Assembly (NCBI RefSeq): GCF_004216955.1
Contig: NZ_SGXL01000001.1
Coordinates: forward strand, 971,925-1,035,924
Source of the DNA: Fictibacillus sp. BK138
GTDB lineage: Bacteria; Bacillota; Bacilli; Bacillales; Fictibacillaceae
Direction: 5' to 3'
DNA: 64,000 nucleotides
The first letter of the stretch is position 1; each line of letters starts with the position of its first letter. This document shows, piece after piece, positions 25,090-33,811 of the stretch. The notes beneath the pieces are model-generated. The model did not search any database. It was given only the letters and a program-made list of their open reading frames with translations, and was not told where the DNA came from. A program made the translations under genes and the position numbers.

Positions 25090-26684
25090 ATTTTGCGATC
25101 TTAATTCCAGTCCTTATCGTTTATATGGGTATCATGTCTTGGCTGGCATACTATGGTTACAAAAAAACAGTAACAGAATCCGACTATTTAGTTGGCGGGC
25201 GAAATATTCATCCTTCCATTATGGCGCTTTCTTATGGGGCAACATTTATCAGTACTTCCGCGATCGTTGGATTTGGGGGAGTTTCTGCCGCGCACGGGTT
25301 CAGCTTACTATGGCTTGCCTTTTTAAATATCGTCCTAGGAATTTTTGTAGCATTTGCAATATTTGGAACGAGGATTAGAAAGCTTTCTTTACACTTAGAT
25401 GCAACGACTTTCCCTACACTTTTAGGTAAAAGATACGACTCAAAATTCATTACCGTTTTTTCAGGTATCATGATTTTTGTTTTAATGCCAGCCTATACGA
25501 GTATTGTCCTGATCGGTGGAGGAAGGTTCCTGCAAGAATCAATGTCCATGAACTTTAATCTGGCACTGATTATTCTTGCAGCCATCATCGCGATTTATGT
25601 AATTACTGGAGGCATCAAAGCGGTTATGTATACGGATGCTTTTGGTGCTGTCATTATGCTTATTGGAATGGCCATTTTCTTGTTTGTTACATACAAAGCG
25701 GTCGGCGGAATTGTAGATGGACATAGCGGGTTAAGTGCAATGAAAGAGCTTGTACCACAGGCACTTGTTGACCAGGGCCACCGAGGCTGGACAAGTATGC
25801 CTGAGTTTGGCTCACCGCTTTGGTGGACAATTGTCAGCACAATCATAATGGGAGTTGGTGTCGGAGTATTGGCTCAGCCGCAGCTGGCAATGAGATGTAT
25901 GACAGTAAAGGACGACCGAGCGCTATATCGTTCTGTTCTTGTAGGGGGTATTTTTATCTTCTTCATGACGGGTGCGGCATTCGTTATTGGTCCTTTAAGT
26001 AACTTGTATTTTTATAATAATACAGGTGAAATATCTTTGAGTGTTGCAAAAGGAAATGTAGACTTAATTATTCCGATTTTTATTAATCAGCTTATGCCCG
26101 AGTGGTTTATCTATCTCTTTACGTTAACTCTTCTTTCTGCAACGATCTCAACAATTAGTTCATTAATACATGTACAAGCTACAGCTTTTGGACAGGATAT
26201 TTTGAAGACACTAGGCGTTAACACTTTATTCGGCTCAAGATTGAGTCCTTCAAGAATTGGAGTTTTAATTGGGGTAGTTGCAGCTGTAATTCTTGCTTAC
26301 CTTCTTCCTGCCGGCATTATTGCTCAAGCGACAGCTTTTTGGTTCGGGATTTGTGCTGCTGGATTCTTACCGGCTCTGATCGGAGCTCTGTATTGGAAAA
26401 GAGCTACAAAAGCAGCCGCAACAGCTAGCATGATCACTGGTTTTACCGTAAGTATTATTGGATTTTTATTCTTCCATCTAAAAGAAGCAGCGGCCGTTGG
26501 TCTATCACAGGCTATCTTTGGTAAGGCTACACTGTTGCCATTTCCATGGACACATGTGGATCCATTATTTTATGCTCTGCCTCTTTCCACAGTTGTATTC
26601 ATTGTTGTAACACTAATGGACAAAAGCACAAACCTAAATAAACAAAGAGACAATACAGAAATAATTCCTGCTGTTTCTGAATAA
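25086..26684 (+). CDS. Sodium:solute symporter (SSS family)
   Basis: 532 residues, about 13 TM helices. SSS hallmarks: the N-terminal ESDYLVGGRNIHPSIMALSYGATFISTSAIVG region (about residues 32-63; the Na+ site lies partly in such segments) and ITGGIKAVMYTDAFGAVIM (about 173-191). Most like the YodF branch; the substrate is not evident, perhaps a carboxylate or amino acid. Control by CcpA is inferred from the perfect cre site at the promoter. It is translated together with the 39-residue protein upstream. YndM follows about 90 bases later with its own ribosome binding site. Confidence 0.92.
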   Translation: MNFAILIPVLIVYMGIMSWLAYYGYKKTVTESDYLVGGRNIHPSIMALSYGATFISTSAIVGFGGVSAAHGFSLLWLAFLNIVLGIFVAFAIFGTRIRKLSLHLDATTFPTLLGKRYDSKFITVFSGIMIFVLMPAYTSIVLIGGGRFLQESMSMNFNLALIILAAIIAIYVITGGIKAVMYTDAFGAVIMLIGMAIFLFVTYKAVGGIVDGHSGLSAMKELVPQALVDQGHRGWTSMPEFGSPLWWTIVSTIIMGVGVGVLAQPQLAMRCMTVKDDRALYRSVLVGGIFIFFMTGAAFVIGPLSNLYFYNNTGEISLSVAKGNVDLIIPIFINQLMPEWFIYLFTLTLLSATISTISSLIHVQATAFGQDILKTLGVNTLFGSRLSPSRIGVLIGVVAAVILAYLLPAGIIAQATAFWFGICAAGFLPALIGALYWKRATKAAATASMITGFTVSIIGFLFFHLKEAAAVGLSQAIFGKATLLPFPWTHVDPLFYALPLSTVVFIVVTLMDKSTNLNKQRDNTEIIPAVSE

Positions 26685-26771
26685 AAGAATCGTAATAAAC
26701 AGATTTAAATAGCTTAAGTATGAACCTTCTTGTTTTGTTGCAAACTAGGAACAGAATAAGGAGGTCTTTCA

Positions 26772-27221
26772 TTGGAACAAGCTAAAGGAATTTTAATTAA
26801 ATTTATTGTCTCTTTGATCGCGTTTTGGATTGCATTGGATTTATTTTTTGATGCATCGATCAGTGATATTATTTCATTCGCTGTAACGGCTACAGCCGTA
26901 TCTTATATTCTTGCTGATCGAATCCTCCTACCGCGACTTGGTAAAAAGAACACGCTAATGGCGGAATTTATTTTAATCTATATGATCGTATGGATTTTTG
27001 GTTCGATCCTTTTAAACGGGTACCTTCAAATTGCGTGGGGAAGTATTATTTCTGCGGGTATTATTACAGCAGGAGAAGTTTTCGTTCATCAATACTTGTT
27101 GAAACATATGCCATCAAGAAAAAAGGTGACGCGTCCTCATAGAAGATTTAGACAGCCAAGCCTAAGGTATGCGACTGAGTTTGCAGAAGAGCAAGATCCG
27201 AGAGACAAAAAGAAAAAATAA
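26772..27221 (+). CDS. YndM family protein (DUF2512)
   Basis: 149 residues, four TM helices (about 5-25, 32-50, 62-82 and 86-110) and a basic cytosolic tail. It matches the YndM/DUF2512 family of Bacillus, function unknown. TTG start preceded by AAGGAGG. Followed by a strong terminator and the tRNA gene on the other strand. Confidence 0.85.
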   Translation: MEQAKGILIKFIVSLIAFWIALDLFFDASISDIISFAVTATAVSYILADRILLPRLGKKNTLMAEFILIYMIVWIFGSILLNGYLQIAWGSIISAGIITAGEVFVHQYLLKHMPSRKKVTRPHRRFRQPSLRYATEFAEEQDPRDKKKK

Positions 27222-27248
27222 ACCCCTTGATTCCTCAAGGGGTTTTTC
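27221..27248 (+). terminator. Terminator of yndM
   Basis: AACCCCTTGA/TCAAGGGGTT hairpin and T5 tail. Confidence 0.88.
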
Positions 27249-27256
27249 GTTATGTA

Positions 27257-27332
27257 TGGTGGAGACTAGCGGGATCGAACCGCTGACCTTTTGGCTGCCA
27301 GCCAAACGCTCTCCCAGCTGAGCTAAGCCCCC
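27257..27332 (-). tRNA. tRNA-Ala (anticodon GGC)
   Basis: 76 bases including an encoded CCA end. The reverse complement begins GGGGGCTTAGCTCAGCTGGG; the anticodon arm is TTTGG-CTGGCAG-CCAAA with anticodon GGC, reading GCC codons; the T arm holds GGTTCGATCC. Acceptor stem GGGGGCT/AGTCTCC pairs with two G-U wobbles. Confidence 0.95.
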
Positions 27333-27447
27333 ATAATTGTCCTGACAAATGAATTATATAATTATAAAAATTAAGCCGCAAGCTTTTTTGGCTAATTTTG
27401 CATAAATCTAATCTCTTATCTAACAATAATTAAAAGATTTGATCGAA

Positions 27448-27478
27448 AAGCTTTGTCTAAAAAGATAAAGCTTTTTTT
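27448..27478 (+). terminator. Terminator-like hairpin with no gene in front
   Basis: AAAAGCTTT/AAAGCTTTTTTT in the 317-base gap between the tRNA and nagZ. On the plus strand nothing is encoded just before it, so it may end read-through from yndM or a short leader RNA. Confidence 0.45.
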
Positions 27479-27514
27479 AATGAGGCTTTCTTACCTGTAA
27501 AAACAGTAATTAAA

Positions 27515-27534
27515 ATTGGTATAGACAACTAGTC
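27515..27534 (+). promoter_or_regulatory. NagR/DasR-type operator (dre) upstream of nagZ
   Basis: ATTGGTATAGACAACTAGTC shares 18 consecutive bases (TGGTATAGACAACTAGTC) with the site before nagA and resembles the dre consensus TGGTCTAGACCA. Likely bound by the GntR-type NagR encoded at 33039. Confidence 0.75.
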
Positions 27535-27615
27535 CTAGTAGCATAAAGGACTTAAGTTCTGTTTTAACATCATGTGACAGGAACCTCCTTTTTTCTACCG
27601 AAAAGTGTCAAAGAA

Positions 27616-27629
27616 AGAAAGCGCTACCA
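27616..27629 (+). promoter_or_regulatory. Possible cre site in the nagZ leader
   Basis: AGAAAGCGCTACCA fits the cre consensus at 12 of 14 positions and lies 21 bases before the chosen nagZ start. Confidence 0.4.
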
Positions 27630-27649
27630 AAAAAGAGGAGGCTAGAAAA

Positions 27650-29725
27650 TTGAACGTATTTAAAATGATTCGATTTTTAATTTTAGCTGCTGTATTGATC
27701 GTTCCGTTGTTCAGTGGAATGGGGAAGGGTGAGTCTGTTTCTGCGGAACAAGGTAATGACGGGCATTTAATCATTGCACAGAACATTCCACAGCTAGATG
27801 ATGAGATCGAAGGGGAAACCTTTGACCTTTCAGCGCTATTAGCTTATGAGCATGGTAAATATGTTGAAGTGAAAGACAACCTCAAATGGGGATCCTTGAA
27901 TAAAAATGTAGCTTCTGTTTCAAATGAAGGTGTCGTTACATTAAGTGGTCAAAGCGGTAAAACATTTATCTTTGTTACAGATGGTAAATTATACGACAGA
28001 ATCGGTGTACATGTTAAACATGGTGAAGCCAAATTTGAAAAACAAAAAGGGCATAAGTATGACGTTATTTCTAAAGCTGTACATTCCATGTCAGTGAAAG
28101 AAAAAGTGGGTCAGATGTTAATGCCTGATTTCCGTAACTGGAATGGCCAGCCTGTTACAGAAATGAATCAAGAAATCAAAGAGTTAGTTAAGAAATACCA
28201 TCTTGGCGGAGTTATCCTGTTTCGCGAAAATGTTGTGACAACAGAACAAACGGTAAGACTTGTGGATGAATATAAAAAAGCTAATGAAGACTATGGTTTG
28301 CTCCTTTCAATCGACCAAGAAGGAGGAATTGTGACACGTTTGCAGAGTGGTACCGATTTCCCAGGAAATATGGCGCTTGGTGCAACAAGATCAACAGAAC
28401 TGGCGGAATCTGTCGGACATGCGATCGGGTCAGAGCTTCATTCACTTGGAATCAATATGAATTTAGCACCTGTTTTAGATGTGAATAACAATCCTGATAA
28501 TCCGGTTATCGGAGTGCGTTCGTTCGGTGAAGATCCACAGCTTGTTGCTGACTTAGGAACTGCTTACACTAAAGGTCTGCAAAATTCAGGTATGGCTGCA
28601 ACAGCTAAGCATTTTCCAGGTCATGGAGATACTGCAACAGATTCACATTTAGGACTGCCTTCTGTCCCGCATGATAAAGAGCGTCTTTTAGAAGTAGAAC
28701 TTTATCCTTTTCAGCAGGCAATGAATGAGGGAATAGATGCCATAATGACTGCACATGTAACCTTCCCTAAGATTGATCCGACAACAGTTATTTCAAAAAA
28801 GGACGGAACAGAAATTGCGCTCCCTGCAACATTGTCTTATGAAGTCTTAACAAATTTAATGAGAAATGAAATGGGATTTGACGGTGTTATTTCTACTGAT
28901 GCATTAAATATGAAAGCAATTGCCGATCACTTTGGTCCTGTAGACGCTGTAATTCGAGCGGTTAACGCAGGTACAGATATTATTTTAATGCCTGTAGGGT
29001 TAGAAGAAGTGGCTGATGGATTATATGAAGCAGTTGATCAAGGTGAAATTACAGAAGAAAGACTAGATCAGTCTGTAGAACGGCTGCTGACATTAAAAGC
29101 GAAGCGCGGAATCTTCAAACAAGTGACAGAGACACCAGTGGAAGAAAAGATCGAACATGCTGAAGAAGTGGTGGGTAACATCACTCATAAAGAAACTGAA
29201 TTAGAAGTTGCCCGCAAATCGATTACTTTAGTGCAGAACAATGGCTTGTTGCCTGTGGATAAAAATAACTTAGACTCTGTTGTAGTTATTGGAAACACCT
29301 ATAGTGATAGTCTGCAAAAGGCTTTAGCTGAGCATCACTCGTCAGTAGAACTGATTAAATCAACACAGCCTCTAAGTGAAGCGCAATTAACGAAAGTAAG
29401 AAATGCAAATTTAGTCGTTCTTGGAACATACACATTCAATGTATCTGGCCGCTCACCATCGTCTCCTCAAATGCAGATGGTAAATCAAGTTATTCAGGCT
29501 GCGCCTGATAAAACGGTTGCTGTAGGGATTAGAAATCCATATGACATTATGGCTTTTCCTGAAGTTACTGCTTATCTCACACAGTACGGATTTAGAGATG
29601 CTAGCTTCAAAGCTTCAGCAGAAACGATTTTTGGTTTGAATAATCCGTCAGGAAAACTTCCCGTAACAATTTATAGGGATGCTGATTCGGTACTTTATCC
29701 ATTTGGACACGGTTTAAGCTATTAA
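27650..29725 (+). CDS. nagZ: Secreted beta-N-acetylhexosaminidase (glycoside hydrolase family 3)
   Basis: 691 residues from the TTG at 27650, chosen for GAGGAGG 8 bases upstream; a GTG at 27605 is in frame but has no such site. Signal peptide (about 1-30), a BIG2-like beta domain (about 35-120: VASVSNEGVVTLSG), the GH3 catalytic domain (about 140-480) with the NagZ motif KHFPGHGDTATDSH that holds the catalytic Asp-His dyad, and a GH3 C-terminal domain. It removes GlcNAc from the non-reducing end of wall sugars outside the cell. Followed 18 bases later by namZ, as in the B. subtilis ybbD-ybbC pair. Confidence 0.93.
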   Translation: MNVFKMIRFLILAAVLIVPLFSGMGKGESVSAEQGNDGHLIIAQNIPQLDDEIEGETFDLSALLAYEHGKYVEVKDNLKWGSLNKNVASVSNEGVVTLSGQSGKTFIFVTDGKLYDRIGVHVKHGEAKFEKQKGHKYDVISKAVHSMSVKEKVGQMLMPDFRNWNGQPVTEMNQEIKELVKKYHLGGVILFRENVVTTEQTVRLVDEYKKANEDYGLLLSIDQEGGIVTRLQSGTDFPGNMALGATRSTELAESVGHAIGSELHSLGINMNLAPVLDVNNNPDNPVIGVRSFGEDPQLVADLGTAYTKGLQNSGMAATAKHFPGHGDTATDSHLGLPSVPHDKERLLEVELYPFQQAMNEGIDAIMTAHVTFPKIDPTTVISKKDGTEIALPATLSYEVLTNLMRNEMGFDGVISTDALNMKAIADHFGPVDAVIRAVNAGTDIILMPVGLEEVADGLYEAVDQGEITEERLDQSVERLLTLKAKRGIFKQVTETPVEEKIEHAEEVVGNITHKETELEVARKSITLVQNNGLLPVDKNNLDSVVVIGNTYSDSLQKALAEHHSSVELIKSTQPLSEAQLTKVRNANLVVLGTYTFNVSGRSPSSPQMQMVNQVIQAAPDKTVAVGIRNPYDIMAFPEVTAYLTQYGFRDASFKASAETIFGLNNPSGKLPVTIYRDADSVLYPFGHGLSY

Positions 29726-29743
29726 TAGAGGGGGAAAGAAGAG

Positions 29744-31006
29744 ATGAAAAAATGGGGATTGTTTTTCGCAGTGCTTCTTATGTTTTCATGTATTCTACCT
29801 GGTACACAAATTTTAAATGCAACAAAAGGTGAACACCTTAAACATAGACAAAACTTTAAGACTGGTCTAGAGATGTTGATGAGTGATCAAATATCCCTTT
29901 TAGAAGGTAAAAATGTAGGCTTGATCACTAATCCAACAGGTGTTGATCGTGAATTGAACAGTGTCGTTGATGTGCTGTACAATCATCCGGACATCGAGTT
30001 AAAGGCGTTATACGGTCCGGAACATGGAGTAAGAGGAAGTGCTCAGGCGGGTCAATATGTAGAATTCTATACAGATCCTAAAACAGGACTTCCTGTATAC
30101 AGCTTATATGGGAAAACAAAAAAGCCAACTCCTGAGATGCTTGAAGGTATCGATGTATTAGTTTTTGATATCCAAGATGTGGGTACTCGGTTCTACACAT
30201 ATATCTATACGATGTCTTATGCGATGGAAGCTGCTAAGGAAAACAACATTCCATTTGTTGTGTTAGACAGACCTAATCCGCTTGGCGGAGAACAAGTTGA
30301 AGGTCCGGTATTGGATCCATCTTATTCATCGTTTGTAGGTCTTTATCCAATTCCATTAAGACATGGGATGACGGTTGGTGAACTTTCGAAACTATTTAAC
30401 GAAAAATTCAATATTGATGCTGATTTGGAAGTTGTTGAAATGAAAGGCTGGAAGAGATCTTGGACATATGAGGACAGCGGACTCGAATGGGTGCTTCCTT
30501 CACCAAATATGCCAACAAAGGATACAGCGATTACTTATCCAGGTGCTGCTTTAATTGAAGGAACGAATGTTTCAGAAGGACGAGGAACAACGAAACCGTT
30601 TGAATTGATCGGAGCTCCTTTTATAAATGGAGATGATCTTGCTGAATCATTAAATGAACAAGCACTTCCTGGAGTGAAGTTCCGTTCAGCATCTTTCATT
30701 CCGTCATTCTCTAAGCATTCAGGCAAACTATCTCATGGCGTAGAAATACATGTAACAGATGAAAAGTTATTCCAGCCAGTGCTTTCGGGAATTACATTAG
30801 TAAAAACGATACATGACATGTACCCTCAAGATTTTGCTTTCCGTGCTGAAGACAGCGCTGGTAAATCTTTCTTTGATTTATTGATTGGAAACGGATGGGT
30901 AAGAGATGCCATTGAATCCGGAAGTTCTGTAGAGGAGATCGTAAACCGTTATCAAGATGAATTAAATGATTTTAAAGAAATCAGACAGAACTATCTGCTT
31001 TATTAA
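29744..31006 (+). CDS. namZ: Exo-beta-N-acetylmuramidase NamZ (DUF1343/YbbC)
   Basis: 420 residues with a signal peptide (about 1-25). DUF1343 motifs: GLITNPTGVDRELNSVVDVL, YGPEHGVRGSAQAGQ, SLYGKTKKPTPEML, FDIQDVGTRFYTYIYTM. Members of this family (GH171) release MurNAc from the non-reducing end of peptidoglycan fragments, working with NagZ outside the cell. AGGGGGA precedes the ATG. Terminated by a strong hairpin, so nagZ-namZ form one unit and nagA starts a second. Confidence 0.92.
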   Translation: MKKWGLFFAVLLMFSCILPGTQILNATKGEHLKHRQNFKTGLEMLMSDQISLLEGKNVGLITNPTGVDRELNSVVDVLYNHPDIELKALYGPEHGVRGSAQAGQYVEFYTDPKTGLPVYSLYGKTKKPTPEMLEGIDVLVFDIQDVGTRFYTYIYTMSYAMEAAKENNIPFVVLDRPNPLGGEQVEGPVLDPSYSSFVGLYPIPLRHGMTVGELSKLFNEKFNIDADLEVVEMKGWKRSWTYEDSGLEWVLPSPNMPTKDTAITYPGAALIEGTNVSEGRGTTKPFELIGAPFINGDDLAESLNEQALPGVKFRSASFIPSFSKHSGKLSHGVEIHVTDEKLFQPVLSGITLVKTIHDMYPQDFAFRAEDSAGKSFFDLLIGNGWVRDAIESGSSVEEIVNRYQDELNDFKEIRQNYLLY

Positions 31007-31012
31007 GAAATG

Positions 31013-31047
31013 GAGCTAAGGCTGAATACTTGGCCTTAGCTTTTTTT
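31013..31047 (+). terminator. Terminator of nagZ-namZ
   Basis: AGCTAAGGC/GCCTTAGCT hairpin with T7 tail. Confidence 0.88.
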
Positions 31048-31061
31048 ATTTGAATTTTCTG

Positions 31062-31081
31062 ACTGGTATAGACAACTAGTC
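31062..31081 (+). promoter_or_regulatory. NagR/DasR-type operator (dre) upstream of nagA
   Basis: ACTGGTATAGACAACTAGTC, nearly identical to the site before nagZ. It lies 45 bases before the nagA start and probably controls the whole nagA-to-nagP unit. Confidence 0.78.
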
Positions 31082-31125
31082 ATAACAATGATACGCTTGG
31101 CATAAAGTGATAAAGGGGAGTGGAC

Positions 31126-32313
31126 ATGAAGCCAAAGGTATTGTTGCATGGAGACTATATAGATGAGAACGGAACAATCGTTCATCAAGGCTATCTTCTG
31201 ATAGAGAATGGCAAGCTTGAATACGTCGGCGGAGTGAATCCATTAAAAGAGGATGAAAAAGCTGAGATTTCTGAGATGCCTTCAGGATCGATCATGATTC
31301 CAGGTATGATCGACATTCATATTCATGGAGCGTCAGGTGCAGATATGATGGATGGAACAGAGGAAGCTTTATCGATCATGGCAAAAGCCTTACCTGCTGA
31401 AGGAACGACTTCATTCTTGGCGACAACGATGACGGAAAACCCTATTCATATTGAAGAAGCATTAACACAAACTGCTTTTTTTATTGAAAAACAACAACCA
31501 GGATCTGCAGAAATTGTTGGGATTCACCTGGAAGGACCTTTTATTTCTCCAAAGCGTGCGGGTGCGCAGCCAAAAGAGTTTATTGAACCGCCTAATATAG
31601 AACAGTTTAAACAGTGGAATGAAAGAGCGAAAAATCATATTCGATTAGTGACACTTGCTCCAGAGATGGATGGAGGACTGGAGCTAGCTTCTTATCTATC
31701 TACTAATGGCATAATAGCTTCTATTGGCCATAGCGACAGTACGTTTGAAGAAGTAAAAGAAGGCATACAATATGGCATTTCTCATGTCACCCATCTCTTT
31801 AATGGAATGAGAGGTATGCATCACCGAGACCCTGGAGTTGCCGGTGCTGCACTCATTCAGAGTGAATTAAACGTGGAGATGATTGTCGACGGTGTGCATG
31901 CCAGCCCAGAAATGACTAAACTAGCTTATCATTCAACGGAATCAGATCGCACAATACTTATAACTGATTCGATGCGTGCCAAAGGATTAGGCGAAGGTAC
32001 TTATACGTTAGGCGGTCAGCAAGTAACTGTTAAAAACGGAAGAGCTAATTTAGAAGATGGAACACTTGCAGGGAGTATTTTGAGCATGAATGACGCAGTA
32101 AAGAACATGATGAAATTTACTAATTGTTCTATTGCAGATATCGTGAAAATGACAAGCGTAAACGCTGCGAAAGAATTAAAAATCTATGATAAAAAGGGAA
32201 GCCTGTCCAAAGGTAAAGATGCTGATATAACGGTATTAACAGAGGATTATGATGTGTTCATGACTTTTTGCATAGGAGAACTTGCGTACCGGAGAAAGGA
32301 GGAGAAAGTTTGA
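31126..32313 (+). CDS. nagA: N-acetylglucosamine-6-phosphate deacetylase
   Basis: 395 residues. Converts GlcNAc-6-P to glucosamine-6-P and acetate. Amidohydrolase motifs: DIHIHGASGADMMDG (metal His pair), HLEGPFISPKRAGAQ (metal Glu), GHSDST, HLFNGM, and ITDSMRAKG with the catalytic Asp. ATG at 31126 chosen, with AAGGGGAG 5 bases upstream; a GTG two codons earlier is possible. Its stop overlaps the TTG of nagB by four bases. Confidence 0.95.
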   Translation: MKPKVLLHGDYIDENGTIVHQGYLLIENGKLEYVGGVNPLKEDEKAEISEMPSGSIMIPGMIDIHIHGASGADMMDGTEEALSIMAKALPAEGTTSFLATTMTENPIHIEEALTQTAFFIEKQQPGSAEIVGIHLEGPFISPKRAGAQPKEFIEPPNIEQFKQWNERAKNHIRLVTLAPEMDGGLELASYLSTNGIIASIGHSDSTFEEVKEGIQYGISHVTHLFNGMRGMHHRDPGVAGAALIQSELNVEMIVDGVHASPEMTKLAYHSTESDRTILITDSMRAKGLGEGTYTLGGQQVTVKNGRANLEDGTLAGSILSMNDAVKNMMKFTNCSIADIVKMTSVNAAKELKIYDKKGSLSKGKDADITVLTEDYDVFMTFCIGELAYRRKEEKV

Positions 32314-33029
32314 AACTAATATCTGTTTCAGATGAAGAAGAACTCAGCAGGATGGCGGCAGAGATTTTATTTACAAAAGTAAAATCTGCTAAAAAGCTGG
32401 TTCTTGGCCTCGCTACCGGTAAAACACCACAAGGCATGTACCGTTACCTTTCGAAATATAGTAAAGAATGTAAGCAGACTTTTCACCAGATTCACACTGT
32501 TAATCTCGACGAATATGTGGGATCTACAACATACCACGCTTACATGGAGGAGCACTTATTTCGACATATTGATATTCCAAGAAGTCAGACTCATATTCCG
32601 AATGGAGAGGCAGATCGTTTAATAGAAGAGTGCAGCAGATATGAACAACTCATAAAAGAACTAGGCGGTATTGACCTGCAAGTATTAGGAATTGGAGAAA
32701 ACGGTCATATCGGTTTTAATGAACCGGGTACCAGTTTTGATGCAAGGACACATGTTGTAGAGCTCACAGATTCCACGCTTAAAGCAAATGCTAAATACTT
32801 TGTTGACAGTGAGCAGCCTAAACAAGCGATTACCATGGGGATTGGAACGATATTGGAAAGCAGGGAAATACTCCTGCTCGCAATAGGTGAGAGAAAAGCG
32901 AATGCTGTAAAAGAGCTTTTTAAAGGATCATTAAATGAAGATATACCTGCAACCGCATTAATAAATCATCCACATGTTACAGTGCTTGCGGATAAAGGTG
33001 CTAGAAAGCTTTTAGATAAGGAGAGTTGA
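32310..33029 (+). CDS. nagB: Glucosamine-6-phosphate deaminase
   Basis: 239 residues from the TTG at 32310, with AAAGGAGGAG upstream inside nagA. Converts glucosamine-6-P to fructose-6-P and ammonia. Motifs: LGLATGKTPQGMY (phosphate loop), NLDEYVG (catalytic Asp) and LGIGENGHIGFNEPG. It lacks the C-terminal allosteric extension of the E. coli enzyme, as in B. subtilis. Coupled to nagA by overlap; nagR follows 9 bases later. Confidence 0.95.
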   Translation: MKLISVSDEEELSRMAAEILFTKVKSAKKLVLGLATGKTPQGMYRYLSKYSKECKQTFHQIHTVNLDEYVGSTTYHAYMEEHLFRHIDIPRSQTHIPNGEADRLIEECSRYEQLIKELGGIDLQVLGIGENGHIGFNEPGTSFDARTHVVELTDSTLKANAKYFVDSEQPKQAITMGIGTILESREILLLAIGERKANAVKELFKGSLNEDIPATALINHPHVTVLADKGARKLLDKES

Positions 33030-33038
33030 CCCATTTTT

Positions 33039-33758
33039 ATGATTGATAAAACATCACCCCTGCCACTTTATTTTCAGATAGAAGAGGCGATCAAGCAGAA
33101 GATCGATAAAGGAGAATGGGAGTCTGGCAGCATGATCTCCTCTGAAAGAGAATTTGCAGAGAATTACGAAGTAAGCCGAATGACCGTTCGCCAAGCTATC
33201 AACAATCTGGTCAATGACGGATATTTAACAAGGCGAAAAGGCAAAGGTACTTTCGTTTCCGGTAAAAAGATTGAGCAAAAGTTATTGGGACTTACAAGTT
33301 TTACAGAAGATATGAAAACAAGAGGTTATAAACCTGCTTCAAAGCTTGTATCCTTCCAAACGGTTGAAGCGAATAACAAGCTAGCCAAGGCATTGGATAT
33401 CTCACAAAACGAAGAAGTTTATGAGATTAAACGTGTTCGTCTTGCGAACGAGATTCCGATGGCGATTGAAACGACTTATGTCCCTGTACAGCTTATTCAA
33501 TTAAGTGAGATTCATATTAAAGAAGGCTCCTTGTATTCACAGGTCGAGAATGCAGGCTTCCATATAGATTATGCAAATCAAAGTTTAGAAGCTTCCATTG
33601 CCCGCGAGGCAGAAAGTGAGATTCTGGAGATTGCCAAGGGCGCACCTGTGCTGCTGATTCAAAGGCAGACTTATTTAACTACAGGAAAACCGCTTGAAGT
33701 GGTTCATTCCGTATACCGGGGTGACCGCTACAAATTTATGATCGATATGAAGCGCTAA
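33039..33758 (+). CDS. nagR: GntR-family repressor of amino-sugar genes
   Basis: 239 residues. N-terminal winged helix (about 8-72: FAENYEVSRMTVRQAINNLVNDGYL) and a C-terminal UTRA effector domain (about 90-235), as in B. subtilis NagR (YvoA), which is released from DNA by glucosamine-6-P or GlcNAc-6-P. Position after nagA-nagB is the same as in B. subtilis. The two dre-like sites at 27515 and 31062 are its expected targets. Confidence 0.93.
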   Translation: MIDKTSPLPLYFQIEEAIKQKIDKGEWESGSMISSEREFAENYEVSRMTVRQAINNLVNDGYLTRRKGKGTFVSGKKIEQKLLGLTSFTEDMKTRGYKPASKLVSFQTVEANNKLAKALDISQNEEVYEIKRVRLANEIPMAIETTYVPVQLIQLSEIHIKEGSLYSQVENAGFHIDYANQSLEASIAREAESEILEIAKGAPVLLIQRQTYLTTGKPLEVVHSVYRGDRYKFMIDMKR

Positions 33759-33781
33759 ACGAAGCGTTTTATATAAAAAAA

Positions 33782-33795
33782 TGAAAGCGTTTACG
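33782..33795 (+). promoter_or_regulatory. cre site between nagR and murP
   Basis: TGAAAGCGTTTACG fits the cre consensus at 13 of 14 positions (last base G for A). It lies 17 bases before the murP start, so it could block transcription entering the sugar-uptake genes when glucose is present. Confidence 0.6.
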
Positions 33796-33811
33796 TGAAG
33801 GGGGAAGGAAA

